DNA of 64,000 bases from NCBI GenBank assembly GCA_963978545.1, contig OZ021725.1, positions 87,156,305 to 87,220,304 of the forward strand, read 5' to 3'. The notes beneath the pieces were generated by a model. It did no database searches. It was given only the letters and a program-made list of their open reading frames with translations, and had not been told where the DNA came from. Every line of letters starts with the position of its first letter. Within the stretch, counting starts at the first letter, position 1. A program made the translations under genes and the position numbers. This document shows positions 11,330 to 22,318 of the stretch, in pieces. The DNA comes from Linyphia triangularis. Taxonomy: Eukaryota; Arthropoda; Arachnida; Araneae; Linyphiidae.

Positions 11330-12680
11330 TGAGACTCGTTGGAACTTTGAAATCCACTTGTGATGAATATGTTTTTTAATCATTGGATAGCAGCAAAAGC
11401 TGATTTCTAATTTATATGCAAATACATGGACTATTTTCAGTCTTCTAGGAATCGACCATGGCTTAACATCGTGTAATATACTTGCCTCTAGCAAGCTTCC
11501 TAAGAGAAATAAGTTTGTGCTGCCATCCAACAATTAAAGAACGATATTTGTAGAAGTGGATTACAAAGTCTCAACTGGTCTCAAAGTGGTTTAAATTAGT
11601 ACAATATCATCAGAGCCCCGTCAGTAAACAAAAGATTAAGGAGATAAATGAATAATCTGAAAGAAATCGATTATATTTGAATCTGCAAATAAAAATAAAT
11701 TTACAGTTATAAGTTAAATGACAATACCAAGCTACAGGACTCAAAAGGAGGCCACAGATTATTTTCAAAACGTAACTTTGAAATCATCTGGAATTAGGGT
11801 TAACAACGGTAAACGTAGAGCCTCATTTACTCTTGCCATCCAGTATAAGAAAGTGAAGTGGGAACTATCATATGATCTCAACTGTGCCATGGCTAGAGAG
11901 AAAATTTGAAAAGGAAGATCGAATATTTTTCCTATACCACGCACAGAAAAGGAAAAAACAACCCCACCATATATTCCACCTCAAAGTAACTCCCGGGTAA
12001 AAAAAAAATACCTTATTCGGTATTTTATTCCCATTGTGGTTCTCTTTACGACAAACCAATGACTTCACACGAAAAGCCGTTTAAAGGAAAGAAAAGTCCG
12101 AAACAAAAGAAAAGCACTACAACTTCCACTGTATCCTTGGCGAAGAGTAAATAAATGAAAGCGCGAAATCCACTCTTCGTAACTGGATAATAGCGAATTC
12201 GTTGGCTCGTAAATAAATTACCTATTGGCGGAGTGATATAAAACTAAGGATAGAAGATGATATTATAAATTGTTCTGTTCTCCCCCTTCTCCCTTCTATG
12301 AGCGAACAAACACTTCTGGGCAATTTAGCCGAGTGTTGTTCTATTGTTTCGATTCTGCTCCCTCCTCTCCCGTATCACAAAGGATAAAGGAAATGGGGGG
12401 CTGCAGCACAAGGTTTATAAACGAAAGATATTGCGTTCTCGTAATTTTAAATCTCTGGGCTGATCAAGACTGTGCAGAAGTTGAACTCCGCTGCAAAAGA
12501 CCTCCTAATTTTGAAGTAACATAACTACAAAACAGTGACAGATAAGGTATGTGACAAGTCGAATTGAAATGTATGGAATTTTAAATACATCAATTAGAAA
12601 AATTAATTGATGATAGTACATTTGATAACGGCTGCATATTTCTTTCTCTTACAGTTTCGCGGTTATGTTTTTTTCAAACG
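11330..12680. other. Anonymous sequence
   Basis: Several open frames of 60-84 codons occur, none with recognisable motifs. No repeat family is seen. Confidence 0.4.
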
Positions 12681-12682
12681 TA

Positions 12683-12733
12683 TTGAATTCTTGCTGAAAG
12701 ATCTGCTGAATTCTTGCTGAATTCTTGCTGATA
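12683..12733 (+). repeat. Short tandem repeat of TGAATTCTTGC
   Basis: Three clean copies and one altered copy of an 11-base TGAATTCTTGC unit lie in a row, immediately upstream of the duplicated MITE block. Confidence 0.7.
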
Positions 12734-12817
12734 TGTAGTCAACTCTTGTTTTCAATACTGCTGAATTTTCCGGGTTATCTTCCATTTGTAATGTAAATGC
12801 CATTCAAGCTCTTTTAA

Positions 12818-13060
12818 AATCCGCTGAGATTCCAGGGAAGGGGTGAAGTTGTACAGTTGTTTTCCCTGCATTAGTTTTTGAACTATATTTCTGATTCAAA
12901 TATATATATATTTCAAAATTATTTTTTTATATATTTTTTTAAGCGGGATTTAAACTGTTATCCCAATAAAAATATTTGAAAAATACTTTATTTTAAATTT
13001 TATTTATAAATTTTAAAATGTTGCCTATTGCTGGAAAAACTGGAGATCAAAGGACGTATA
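12818..13060 (-). mobile_element. TTAA MITE copy
   Basis: Read in reverse it contains GGACGTATATA, CTGGAAAAACTGGAGATC, AAAATATTTTTATTGGGA-type and GCAGGGAAAACAACTGTAC landmarks of the family. TTAA lies at 12814-12817, and the other terminus is lost. Confidence 0.6.
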
Positions 13061-13080
13061 TATAACAGTTACGGACGTAA

Positions 13081-13262
13081 ATTGTACAGTTGTTTTCCCT
13101 GCATTTGTTTTTTAATTATATTTCTGATTCAAATATATATATGTAATAAAAATATTTTTAAAATTTATTTTAAATTTTATTTATAAATTTAAAATTGTTG
13201 ACTGTTGCTGGAAAAACTGAAGATCAAAGGACGTATATATACGACCATGACCCTCAAAGGGT
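13081..13262 (-). mobile_element. TTAA MITE copy, internally shortened
   Basis: It keeps TGTTTTCCCTGCAT at one side and CATGACCCTCAAAGGG at the other, but lacks about 80 bases of the middle found in its neighbours. Confidence 0.55.
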
Positions 13263-13361
13263 TTGAAAGATCTTGTACATAGTCAACTCTTGCTTGCAAT
13301 ACTGCTGAGTTTTCCGGGTTTTCTTCCATTTGCAATGTAAATGCCATTCAAGCTCTTTTAA

Positions 13362-13631
13362 AATCCTCAGAGCGTCCAGGGAATGGGTGAAGTTGTACAG
13401 TTGTTTTCCCTGCATTAGTTTTTGAATTATATTTCTGATTCAAATATATATATTTTTCAAAATTATTTTTTTATATATTTTGTTTTAAGCGGGTTTTAAA
13501 CTGTTATCCCAATAAAAATATTTGAAAAATACTTTATTTTAAATTTTATTTTTAAATTTTAAAATGTTGCGTTTTGCTGGAGAAACTGGAGATAAAAGGA
13601 CGTATATATACGAACATGACCCTCAGAGGGT
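13362..13631 (-). mobile_element. TTAA MITE copy, both flanks TTAA
   Basis: It is flanked by TTAA at 13358-13361 and at about 13632-13635. The terminus CATGACCCTCAGAGGG closely matches, in reverse complement, the start CCCTCTGAGGGCTATGG of the copy at 20488. Confidence 0.65.
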
Positions 13632-13640
13632 TTAAAACAC

Positions 13641-15514
13641 TCTCAAGAAGACGTCTTCATAGTCAGGATAATATTACGATGCTTAAGCACTGTTATACCC
13701 TAAGCATAACCTTTTCTCCTCACCTTTGGAGTACAATGCAGCTTAATTAATTGAACGGGAATAACATAAATGTTAGTATATTAGAGGGTAGCGTCGCTAA
13801 GCATTGCTTTTTTAAACGTCTATTATATGGACCATAGGACTAGTGTAGATCTGCTGTCCTTCAGATACCTTGTGGGATGACTTTTAGAGCAGAACATTTC
13901 GTGTTTTTAGTCCTGAATCTAGAAACATGAAAAAACTTGTACATGCGTCCCAGAAAATAAAAATAGTTTATAAAAGCAAAAAGCCATTTAAATACTTTGA
14001 AATGGAGTGTCTGAAATGCACAGCTCGGATACGAACCCTGGAAAGATGGATCACTAAAAACACCAAGCCATTTTCTTCGGAGTTATTGAGATTGGAGTCG
14101 AGAATAATTTTTTTTTGTGATGGAAGCGAAGTCTAAACAATCAACTTTGTGACTTTGAAGTATTCTCTTTGCATTTCTTCTTTTGAAGAAAATAGTTGTT
14201 TATTTTTATTGACTAGCCACTTTTTGGGAACAAAATAAAATTTAAATTTCATAGTTTATTTAGAGTTATTTTTTTAAAAAAATGTATAAAATATTTGGTT
14301 TTGAAATGTTTCCGTTGTCATCGTATTCAGTGTTTAGATTTTTTCTTTGATTTGTACCTTACCACACAAAAGTTCATTAGGAACTTTTTTTTTTCTTTTG
14401 AAGGTAACATCACTTACGTTAAGTATAATTCTACTAAGTCAACAACTAGAAATCAAGGAAACTTTATGTAATATGTGTAATGGTAAAAGTACTATACCAT
14501 CTTTTTTTTTATTAACTAGCCTTGGAGAGGGGGGAGTCACGGATGATTGCTCCAGACAAGTCACTTTCCTGATTCTTTTCATATTTTCCAGGCTTTCAGA
14601 TGCATTTTCACCGATCAATGAAACTGAATGTTTCCGAAAATTCAAAAAGAATGTCCAACGATATATGGGAGAGGGCAAAAAGCCGTCGGTTTTAACGACA
14701 CTTTTTTTTTATTATTTCAATTCAATTTGGAAACTGGCTCTTTTGTGTCGGAATGTGCTGAATTCGAATTTTTAAAGGGACATACACATTTATAATTTAA
14801 TGAATATTGTGTTATTTAATGACTTAAACAACTTATTTAATTGTAATTTTTCCTGACACTGCGGAATGGTTTTGGATGAAAAGTTTCCTCAATTACGTAT
14901 TTTTTTGTTTTGTGTTTATTTTGAAGATAATATTTCAATTATTTTTAACTTATGAATTATCAATTTGTGAAAACGGAATATCTTATTTTCATAAAGTTTT
15001 TTTTAAAGAAAATTAAACAGGTAGCAAAATGTTCAGGGTTTTCTAAAATGCTTTAAATGAATCATTTCAAAATTAAAAACCCTTTTTTTCTTCTTCAAAA
15101 TAAGCGGAGAAAAGCAATTTGGCATATTCATTTAAGGTTTATTAATAAATGGTTTAACTTAACTTTTATGCCGACATTATAAATAGCATTCCCAGAATTA
15201 AAATTTTAATACTTTTAAAATAATAAAGCCTTAAAAATTACTTATGTATTGGTTTTTATATCATTAAAACTTAGTTGTTAATTGTTGTTACTTTTTAAAT
15301 ACTTTATACGAACTTCTATAGTATTTGTTTATGGAGAGAATATCGGCGAAGAACTAATTAACTCACTTGCCATCATCTAACCAAACTGAAACTTGGAAGA
15401 TGAATTTGATGCCAATGTTAATGCAATCTATTAAGTATGAGGGGAAAAAAAAAAAAAAAAAGGAAAAAAAAACCAGTTAGCAATTCTTATCGAATTAATT
15501 GTTTTTCAGCCCAC
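13641..15514. other. Anonymous AT-rich sequence
   Basis: Open frames such as 14347-14775 show no domain I recognise. An A-rich tract lies at 15443-15471. Confidence 0.4.
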
Positions 15515-15665
15515 CTGATGATTGTGGGGTTAGCGCTCTGGCCTCACATGCCAAAGGTTCCGGGTTCGTATCCTGGGTTAGGCAGGGACGTTCTTTGTGG
15601 TTTGAAATCCCCATGTTAAGCTGTAGGTCCAGCCTGATTAGCCATCATTGTTCATAAAAATAGGA
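15515..15665 (+). mobile_element. tRNA-derived SINE (family 2)
   Basis: The head has a polymerase III A-box-like GGGGTTAGCGCTCTGG and a B-box-like GGTTCGTATCC. The body GTTAAGCTGTAGGTCC and the CATAAAAATAGG tail match the copy at 51180-51368. I found no target duplication here. Confidence 0.75.
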
Positions 15666-15880
15666 TAGTTTAAAATGTCCTTTACTTCACTTCGAGTTAA
15701 ATAAAAATAAACTTGTAAAAATTCGTCCCTATATGTATATGAGAAAATCAGGCTTGTACCTCATTTTTACAAAATGGAAATCATTACTGAATCATTAAAT
15801 GTGCAAAAAAAAAGATCATGTCAATAGGTTTCCAATTGGACGTGACCTCTTTTTACAATTACTGACTCATTGAAGAATAT

Positions 15881-16620
15881 TGTTGCGTGGATGGGTTCGA
15901 AAGATTTGAAGCCAAAGCAGATCAAAAGTTGCAAAATTTATTCCAATATAACTCTTCCCAGATTCTCTTACAACTCCAAAACTTCTCGTTCTAGTAGACT
16001 TAAAAAAGCTCTTTTCATAACAATAGAGCACAAAACAGCAGTTAAAAACTTGACAACACAATTGCTAAAATCGCTTCAAAAGACAATGCAATACAGTTCG
16101 CTTTAGAACTACTCGGAATGCTCACTGAGACTCAGTATCTCAACTCAGTAATTCCAGTCAACTCACTCCTCGCTCACTTGGCAGGTCTTATATAGGAGTC
16201 GAACCTTCTTGAAATTTCTAGAGGTAGATATTTGGAGAACTTTCCAGATCGTAATCGAAAAGTCCTATACATGTACATGGGGACCGAAAATGTCGCCAAA
16301 TGGTCGCCAAGTTTGGCGACATTTGGCGATTTCTCGCCAAATTTGGCGACAAAATTAGTCGCCAAAACCGTCGCCAACTTGGCTCTATCTCGCCAATTTG
16401 GCGAGATTGCCATTACCATAATGTTAAATGCCCTGCTCCTTGTAAAACTCGCTTCCCAGCGTTATCTCTGTAAAACTCGTTATCAAGCATTAAGACACAC
16501 ATTGCGGGGAAGCAAACTAACGACGAACTATTGCACTGCCGTATGCGAAATGTACATAAATTTTCCTATTTACAAAATTAACACTACGAAATATTTACAA
16601 GTATACAAAAATTCGTAATA
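15881..16620 (-). mobile_element. Solo LTR, Ty3/Gypsy-like, ATAT target duplication
   Basis: On the plus strand it opens TGTTGCGTGG and closes near ATTCGTAATA, bordered by ATAT at 15877-15880 and 16621-16624. It is a close relative of 18627-19332 (same start, same order of landmarks). Read on the minus strand it has a TATATAAG box, and its start resembles the LTRs of the element at 40742-44406, so minus is the likely sense. No internal region remains, as expected from LTR-LTR recombination. Confidence 0.8.
16288..16412. repeat. Cluster of TCGCCA/TGGCGA motifs inside the LTR
   Basis: About ten copies of TCGCCA or its complement, in both orientations and often as palindromic pairs (for example GGTCGCCAAGTTTGGCGAC), are packed into ~120 bases. 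The LTR at 18627 has a shorter version at 19065-19135. Confidence 0.85.
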
Positions 16621-16624
16621 ATAT

Positions 16625-17218
16625 AAATACGATGTCTTACTTTGTTTCTTCGCAATAGAAAAGTATCAAAGGAGAAACTCGTTTTACAGAATACTTCCGA
16701 TCATACCATATACAGTTTAGAACTGAACAAGATTTTGAATTTGTGATTACAAAACTCGATGCTTAAAATACACACATTTATATTTAAAAATATAAAATAA
16801 GTATTTTCAAATCCGTAAAGCATATACTTTAAGTAACTGTTAAGCTACGGAATTGTGCTGTACTTTATGTTGTTATGTCGTCTAAGTACAATCTCTGTAC
16901 TCTCGTTTGTTGTTGTGAGTATGTGGGGAGATGGGTGCTAGTTCCAATGTCAAAGCTTCGGCATCTCAAACGATAAGGTCTAGTTGTAGATTTTGTTTGT
17001 ATTACTATGCTATCTCTCAGTATGACCCTAGTGCATACGCTTATACATTCTTAAGCAAACAAGCATGATTTACGTGCATGTTTACTAACTTGGGGTCGTT
17101 AACGCAATTCTTAATAGCATAAGTTTTTTTTTTTTATATATACTTTTTTTTTAAACTTTTTATGCCTTATATAAGTAAAAAAAATATATTCTTTATTAAG
17201 AAAGCTTTTTTTTTATTT
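16625..17218. other. No recognisable feature
   Basis: AT-rich sequence without identifiable repeats or motifs beyond T runs. Confidence 0.5.
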
Positions 17219-17224
17219 TGAAAC

Positions 17225-18005
17225 TACCCGATGTGAAATAGTATGGGGTAGTAAAAGCATTACGTTCGGAATTTTTACTTTCTATAACCCTATGTGAAAT
17301 ACTATAGGGTAATAAAAGTATTACAATTGATATTTTTTTTTTTTTTTTTTTTTTTGCATTTCTACATGTTTCAGAACGTCTCTCGGTTAAAAAAGTTAGT
17401 CTCGAAAAACTGTTTGCTTGTGTCAGTAATCAGAATAACATCCAAAAGGATTGATCTACGATGCTAAAAGTTTTTATACGAATTAGTGGTGGCCATTGGA
17501 CTTGTCATTAAGGTTTTCACCTAATTTGTTCATGCTTAGAAGGTAGCTGCCATTGAAAGACTGTACTTTTTTTTTTTCAATAATCGTCACAAAAAAAAAA
17601 GTCTGCAATGATTTTGATCGAAATCATTGCGGTTATGCATTTTAACTCGTTCTAAATATTCTCCCCTCCAAAATTCTTGTAGAAATTCCCTAAAAGAGTA
17701 AAAAGTTGAAAAACGAATGCCTTTTGAAATGAATTCTCTTCCCTTGACCATAACTTATTGAAGACTGTTTCTCCTCTGTTTTACTTTCCCGAAAAGGTAA
17801 TGTAATGATTACTGAAAAACATATCGCCTATTTCGCTATTTGGCGTTTTTTGTCTACGTACTAATTATAGCCAAATTAGCAATTTTTTTTTAATTAATGG
17901 AAATATGAAAACGAAAACGTTAAGTTGTGCCACTCATGTAAAATTCCAATGAAGTGACAAATATTGCAGTGTAATTAAACGTTGAGCTGTGTTCTATACC
18001 TCTGG
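17225..18005 (+). mobile_element. Single arm of the foldback family
   Basis: It follows the left arm of 350-1965: GGTAATAAAAGTATTAC, a T run, TGATCTACGATG, GTGGTGGCCATTGGAC, GGTAGCTGCCATTG and AAAAGTTGAAAAACGAATGCC in that order. The terminal ~38 bases are present twice (about 17228 and 17288). No opposing arm is present. Confidence 0.7.
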
Positions 18006-18229
18006 TTTCTTTTTTGTACAATACATAGGTTTGTTGTCACCGATTTTTAATATGCTGGGTAAAAAAAAAAAAAAAATACGGATATTGTTCTATTCTATTG
18101 CATTTTTCTACAGTTTTCAAGTGGTTAATTTATATCGAAAAAGTGCTTAATTTATATCGAGAAAGTGCTAATTTATATCGACAAAGTGCTTAATTTTTAA
18201 GCCTTTATATTAACTTTGATTTTGTGTGC

Positions 18230-18350
18230 GTGTTTATCGATGGTGGGTTAAACTGCGGAGGCCTTACTAAACCCCTTGTCGTCATCCAATTGGTCTGAAA
18301 CTTGGCAGATAGATCCGATGGGGGATCATTGAAGAAACTCTTTCCTGTTG
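18230..18350 (+). repeat. Dispersed repeat with CTTGTCGTCATCCAATTGG core
   Basis: The core followed by TCTGAAACTTGGCAGAT recurs at 15345-15415, 58225-58310 and, on the minus strand, 61785-61975. The family is not identified. Confidence 0.55.
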
Positions 18351-18626
18351 CCAAAATTGTTTTAACTACGTAATAAAACTCTTTTAACCAGAATAAATAA
18401 AATATATTTGGATGCGAGTGCATAAATTTCCATTCATTTTTTACAAAAATAAATTTTAAAACGTAGTTTGTTGCACATTTTGCTGATAGAAATGTTTTGA
18501 TATTTAAAATTAGATACAAACGCCAAGCACACGCTGTTCACAGAATCGACGCTGTGTTAATGAATATAAAAATTGGCAATGCATATAAAGGATTTATATT
18601 AAAAAATTTGCTTTTATGGGTTATAT

Positions 18627-19332
18627 TGTTGCGTGGATGTGTTCGAAAGATTTGAAGCCAAAGCAGATCAACACTTGCAGAAATTTATTCCAATATAACT
18701 CTTCACATATTCCCTTACAACTCCAGAACTTTTCGTTCTAGTAGACCCAATACAGCTCTTTTCACAACAATAGAGCACAAAACAGCAGTTAAACTTGACA
18801 CACAACTGCTAAATAGCCGCAAAAGACAATGCAATACAGTTCGCTTTCGGAACTCTCTGAACGCTCGCTGACAGACAACCAAGTCAGTAACTCCACTCAG
18901 TCAGTATCTCAACTAACTCAGTAATTTCAGTCAACTAACTGACTCAACTAACTCATGGCCGGGCTTATATAGAAGTCAAACCTTCTTGAAACTTCTAGAG
19001 GTAGATATTTAGAGAACTTTCCAGATCGTAGTCGAAAAGTCCTATACATGTACATGGGGACCGAAAATGTCGCCAAATGGTCGCCAAGTTTGGAGACATT
19101 TGGCGATTTCTCGCCAAATTTTGGCGAGATTGCCATTTCCATAATGTTAAATGCCCTGCTCCTTGTAAAATTCGCTTCCCAGCGTTATCTCTGTAAAACT
19201 CGTTATCAAGCATCAAGAGACACATTGCAGGAAAACAAACTATTGCACTGCCTTATGCGAAATGTACATAAATTTAACTTTTTGCATAATTAATGCTAAG
19301 AAATATTTACAAATATACAGAAATTCGTAGCA
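18627..19332 (-). mobile_element. Solo LTR, Ty3/Gypsy-like, ATAT target duplication
   Basis: It begins TGTTGCGTGG and ends ATTCGTAGCA on the plus strand (TG...CA), with perfect ATAT on both sides (18623-18626, 19333-19336). It is the same family as 15881-16620. A TATATAAG-type box on the minus strand near 18965 sets the orientation. It differs mainly by a deletion in the TCGCCA cluster. Confidence 0.85.
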
Positions 19333-20042
19333 ATATTATTTTATATTTCAATCGTTTAGAAAATGTTTTTCGGTACAAAAATTCTCATTTTTTGGAAACG
19401 CAATCAAAGGTTATAAGCTACAATTATAGCTTAATTGTTTTCAACCTAAAAGTTTCTTTTGAGTCTAAAAATAGAAGTATGATTATGGCACTGTGTTGAT
19501 ATAAATATACCTGATCTCTATCATTTCATACTCAAAAACGCAAAAATCAAAAAATTCGCGGAGCATTCTTTTTCCAAAAGAGAGATATCTCCTTGGAAAC
19601 TTTTACCGTAATTGAAGTGTTCTGTTTTTTTATTGAAAGTGGGGAGGAAAGAAAGAGAGATGAGTTACTGTGTTTGATTCACTGGATAAATCAAAAGAGA
19701 GCCTTTTTTTTTATGCATATAAATGAAATTTTTTATTTCTTTACAAAGTCAATATGTACATCGGAAATACTAAAAGAGAAATCTAAAACAAGTACTGAGA
19801 AGTACATCCTGAATAGATTTGTAACATAGAGTGAGTAGTTTGGGAAATAAGGAAATATTGAAATGAAAGATATAATTTTTATGTTTGGTCTCTCCTGAAA
19901 GCGAACGAGAATAACTCGAACAGTTATTTGCTTTGATCGGAGGCACATGTATGACTTGAAATGAAGTATTTGAAGATAGGGGACAGAGGGAAGGGTGATA
20001 GGGAGAATACATGTTTTCTCTGCAACAATCAAGGATGTTTAA

Positions 20043-20355
20043 CCCACTGACGGTTATACACGTACATATACGTAATTTGACCTCCAGTTTTTCCAGCAAT
20101 ACACAAAATTTTTAAATTTATAAAATTAATAAATTAAAATAAAATTAAAATAAAATAATTAAATAAATTTATAAAATTTAAAATAAGATATTTTTTAAAT
20201 ATTTTTATTAGGATGATAGTTTATAAACTATCTAAAACAAAATAAATTAAATAATTTAAAAAAAAAAATATGTATTTGAATTAGAAATACAATTGAAAAA
20301 TTATTGCATGGAAAACAACTGTAGAATTCCGCTCATTCCCATGACCGTCAGTGGG
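20043..20355 (+). mobile_element. TTAA MITE (piggyBac-like), best-preserved copy
   Basis: The ends CCCACTGACGGT and ACCGTCAGTGGG are perfect inverted repeats, and TTAA flanks both sides (20039-20042, 20356-20359). TTAA duplication is the hallmark of piggyBac insertion. There is no ORF for transposase. The centre is AT-rich with TTTTTATTAGGATGATAG. Confidence 0.8.
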
Positions 20356-20487
20356 TTAAACTGAGAAAATAATAACAATGATAGTATTAATGTTATTGTC
20401 ATTATTTAATAAAAACATGTTTCATAACAAGACTTACTAGTGGATCATTACGTAGCTTTCACTTTTAAGGAGGCTTACAGAAATTAA

Positions 20488-20760
20488 CCCTCTGAGGGCT
20501 ATGGACGTGTATATACGTCCATTGATTCCCAGTTTTTCCAGCAATACTCAACGTTTTTAAATTTATAAATAAAATTTAAAACAAAATATTTAAAAAAATT
20601 ATTTTTAATAGGATGATGGTTTAAAACCCATTTAAATCAAAATAATAATAAAAAAATAATAATTAAAAAAATTATGTATTTGAATCAGAAATATAATTTA
20701 AAAGTTATTGCAGGGAAAACCACTGTACAATTTTACTCATTCCCTGGACGCTTAGAGATT
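20488..20760 (+). mobile_element. TTAA MITE (piggyBac-like)
   Basis: TTAA at 20484-20487 is followed by CCCTCTGAGGGCTATGG, with the same internal landmarks as 20043-20355, including AATAGGATGATGG and TTGCAGGGAAAAC. The right terminus has decayed (CCCTGGACGCTTAGAG). Confidence 0.7.
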
Positions 20761-20764
20761 AGGA

Positions 20765-21860
20765 CGTTCATCAGAATTAGATATTCTATTGCAGATATAT
20801 ACAAGAATCGTTAAGTTTCCTCAACATGCTTGAGTTGAGGTTTTTTTTATTTTTATCGTGCTGCCATCTATTGTATATTATATCAACTTCCCATTTTTTT
20901 TACCGTGTCTGTTTTTCTTTTAACTTAGATTTTCAAACAAATAACCCAGTTTGCAATTGCAATTAAACTATTAATTAGAAACGGAGGTTTTGTACTTTAA
21001 ATTAGCTTACATTTTATCAATTTTGGTTTTGTAAAAAGCCAAAAAAGGGAGAGTTACACACACCAAAAATTACGTCAGAAATAATTTACAAGTTTGTTTG
21101 GCTACTTAATTTATAATGTAGTATTTGTTGTAGAGACTTCTGTTAACACATTTTTGACCGGTCATGAGTTAAACTCGGGTTTTCATGGCCAAACGTTGCC
21201 GACTAGCCTCGAGTAAATTCGTGATGCCTTCTTCTTTTTCGTATCACCGTTGTTTTCTCAGTGCACTCCCCGAAGCCTGATTTGAATCCCTCAGGGCCCA
21301 AAGCACGTCATGTTTTCGGAGTCCTATACTTAACTTTGGAGAGGGTGTCCAATAGTTATATTTCCAATGTTTGCCGGAAGGAATTTCGTCGTTAGCTTGC
21401 AAGTTTATGGATAACCATCTAAAAACCTCCTTTCCAAAGTCACACAACAAAAAAATCAACCAAATGTAATTCACATTAATTGTATTATTTTTTTTTTTCT
21501 CCCCCGAGGTGTAGTTGTTTAACGACTGCTACTTAAAATCAGTTTAAGTTTATTGTTTATTTTTGTTCAAAACGTAATTAAAAATGTTAAAAAAAAAAAA
21601 AAAAGAACACAGTGTTCAATTTAACTACAACAATTTTGAAAATTTTTGGGAGCTCAAAATTTTGAGGCCCCAAGCATGGCCAATTACGAAATAATAGCCG
21701 GTGACATGTGATAAATTCTCAGTCAAATTACCTGTCAAAATGTGCTAAGTACATTTTAAAAACTATCCTCTATAAATCCATATAACAGTTGGCATGATTA
21801 TCCTCGAATAGGATAAAATAAATTGGGTTTTAAATACTTGAGAAAAAATAATGGGTAGTG
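20765..21860. other. Anonymous sequence
   Basis: AT-rich with T and A runs at 21489 and 21590. No gene or repeat family could be named. Confidence 0.45.
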
Positions 21861-21863
21861 TAT

Positions 21864-22318
21864 TGTTATGAATTTTTCCACTGAGGCAATGATGGCACAG
21901 TTTTTACGGTATAAAAATATTTACTCTCATTTCAAGAGCTCAAAAAAATTATTCGAAGAACAGTCACTATCAAGCTTCCATACAAGCTTTCATAAAAACA
22001 ACTTCAAATACAGCGAGTGAACAAGCTCACTCCAATAGGTAAACAAAGCGATAAGCTTTCATCGAAGTCCGAAGTCAATCTGAAAACTTTCCCGATCTCT
22101 AGTCATATTTATAAATGGCGCGAGAGAACATTCCCGAAATTTCCAGCCAATTCATCGAAAAAGAAACATCTCGAAATTTCTCGATTGTTTTAGGTGTTGT
22201 CACCTTTTTCTAACTTGTATTATCGCTGTTAATAAATTAAATAAGATAAAATAAATTACAATAGAATTTTAAAATAATACGTCACTACTTACACTATATA
22301 CAGACAATTTGTGCAACA
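21864..22318 (-). mobile_element. Solo LTR of the same family as the 40742-44406 element
   Basis: It is colinear with the LTRs at 40742 and 43943 from TGTTATGAATTTTTCC to GACAATTTGTGCAACA, with GTAT on both sides (21860-21863, 22319-22322). It is more diverged and is about 455 bp against 464-466 bp. Confidence 0.88.

Larger units (their letters stand above)
12735..13640. repeat. Direct duplication carrying three related TTAA MITEs
   Basis: A segment starting GTAGTCAACTCTTG at about 12737 is repeated at about 13276, including CCATTCAAGCTCTTTTAAAATC and the MITE that follows. A third, 5'-shortened MITE copy (about 13081-13262) lies between. All three are in the opposite orientation to the copies at 20043 and 20488, and two end with CCCTCAAAGGG or CCCTCAGAGGG-type termini. 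Confidence 0.75.
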
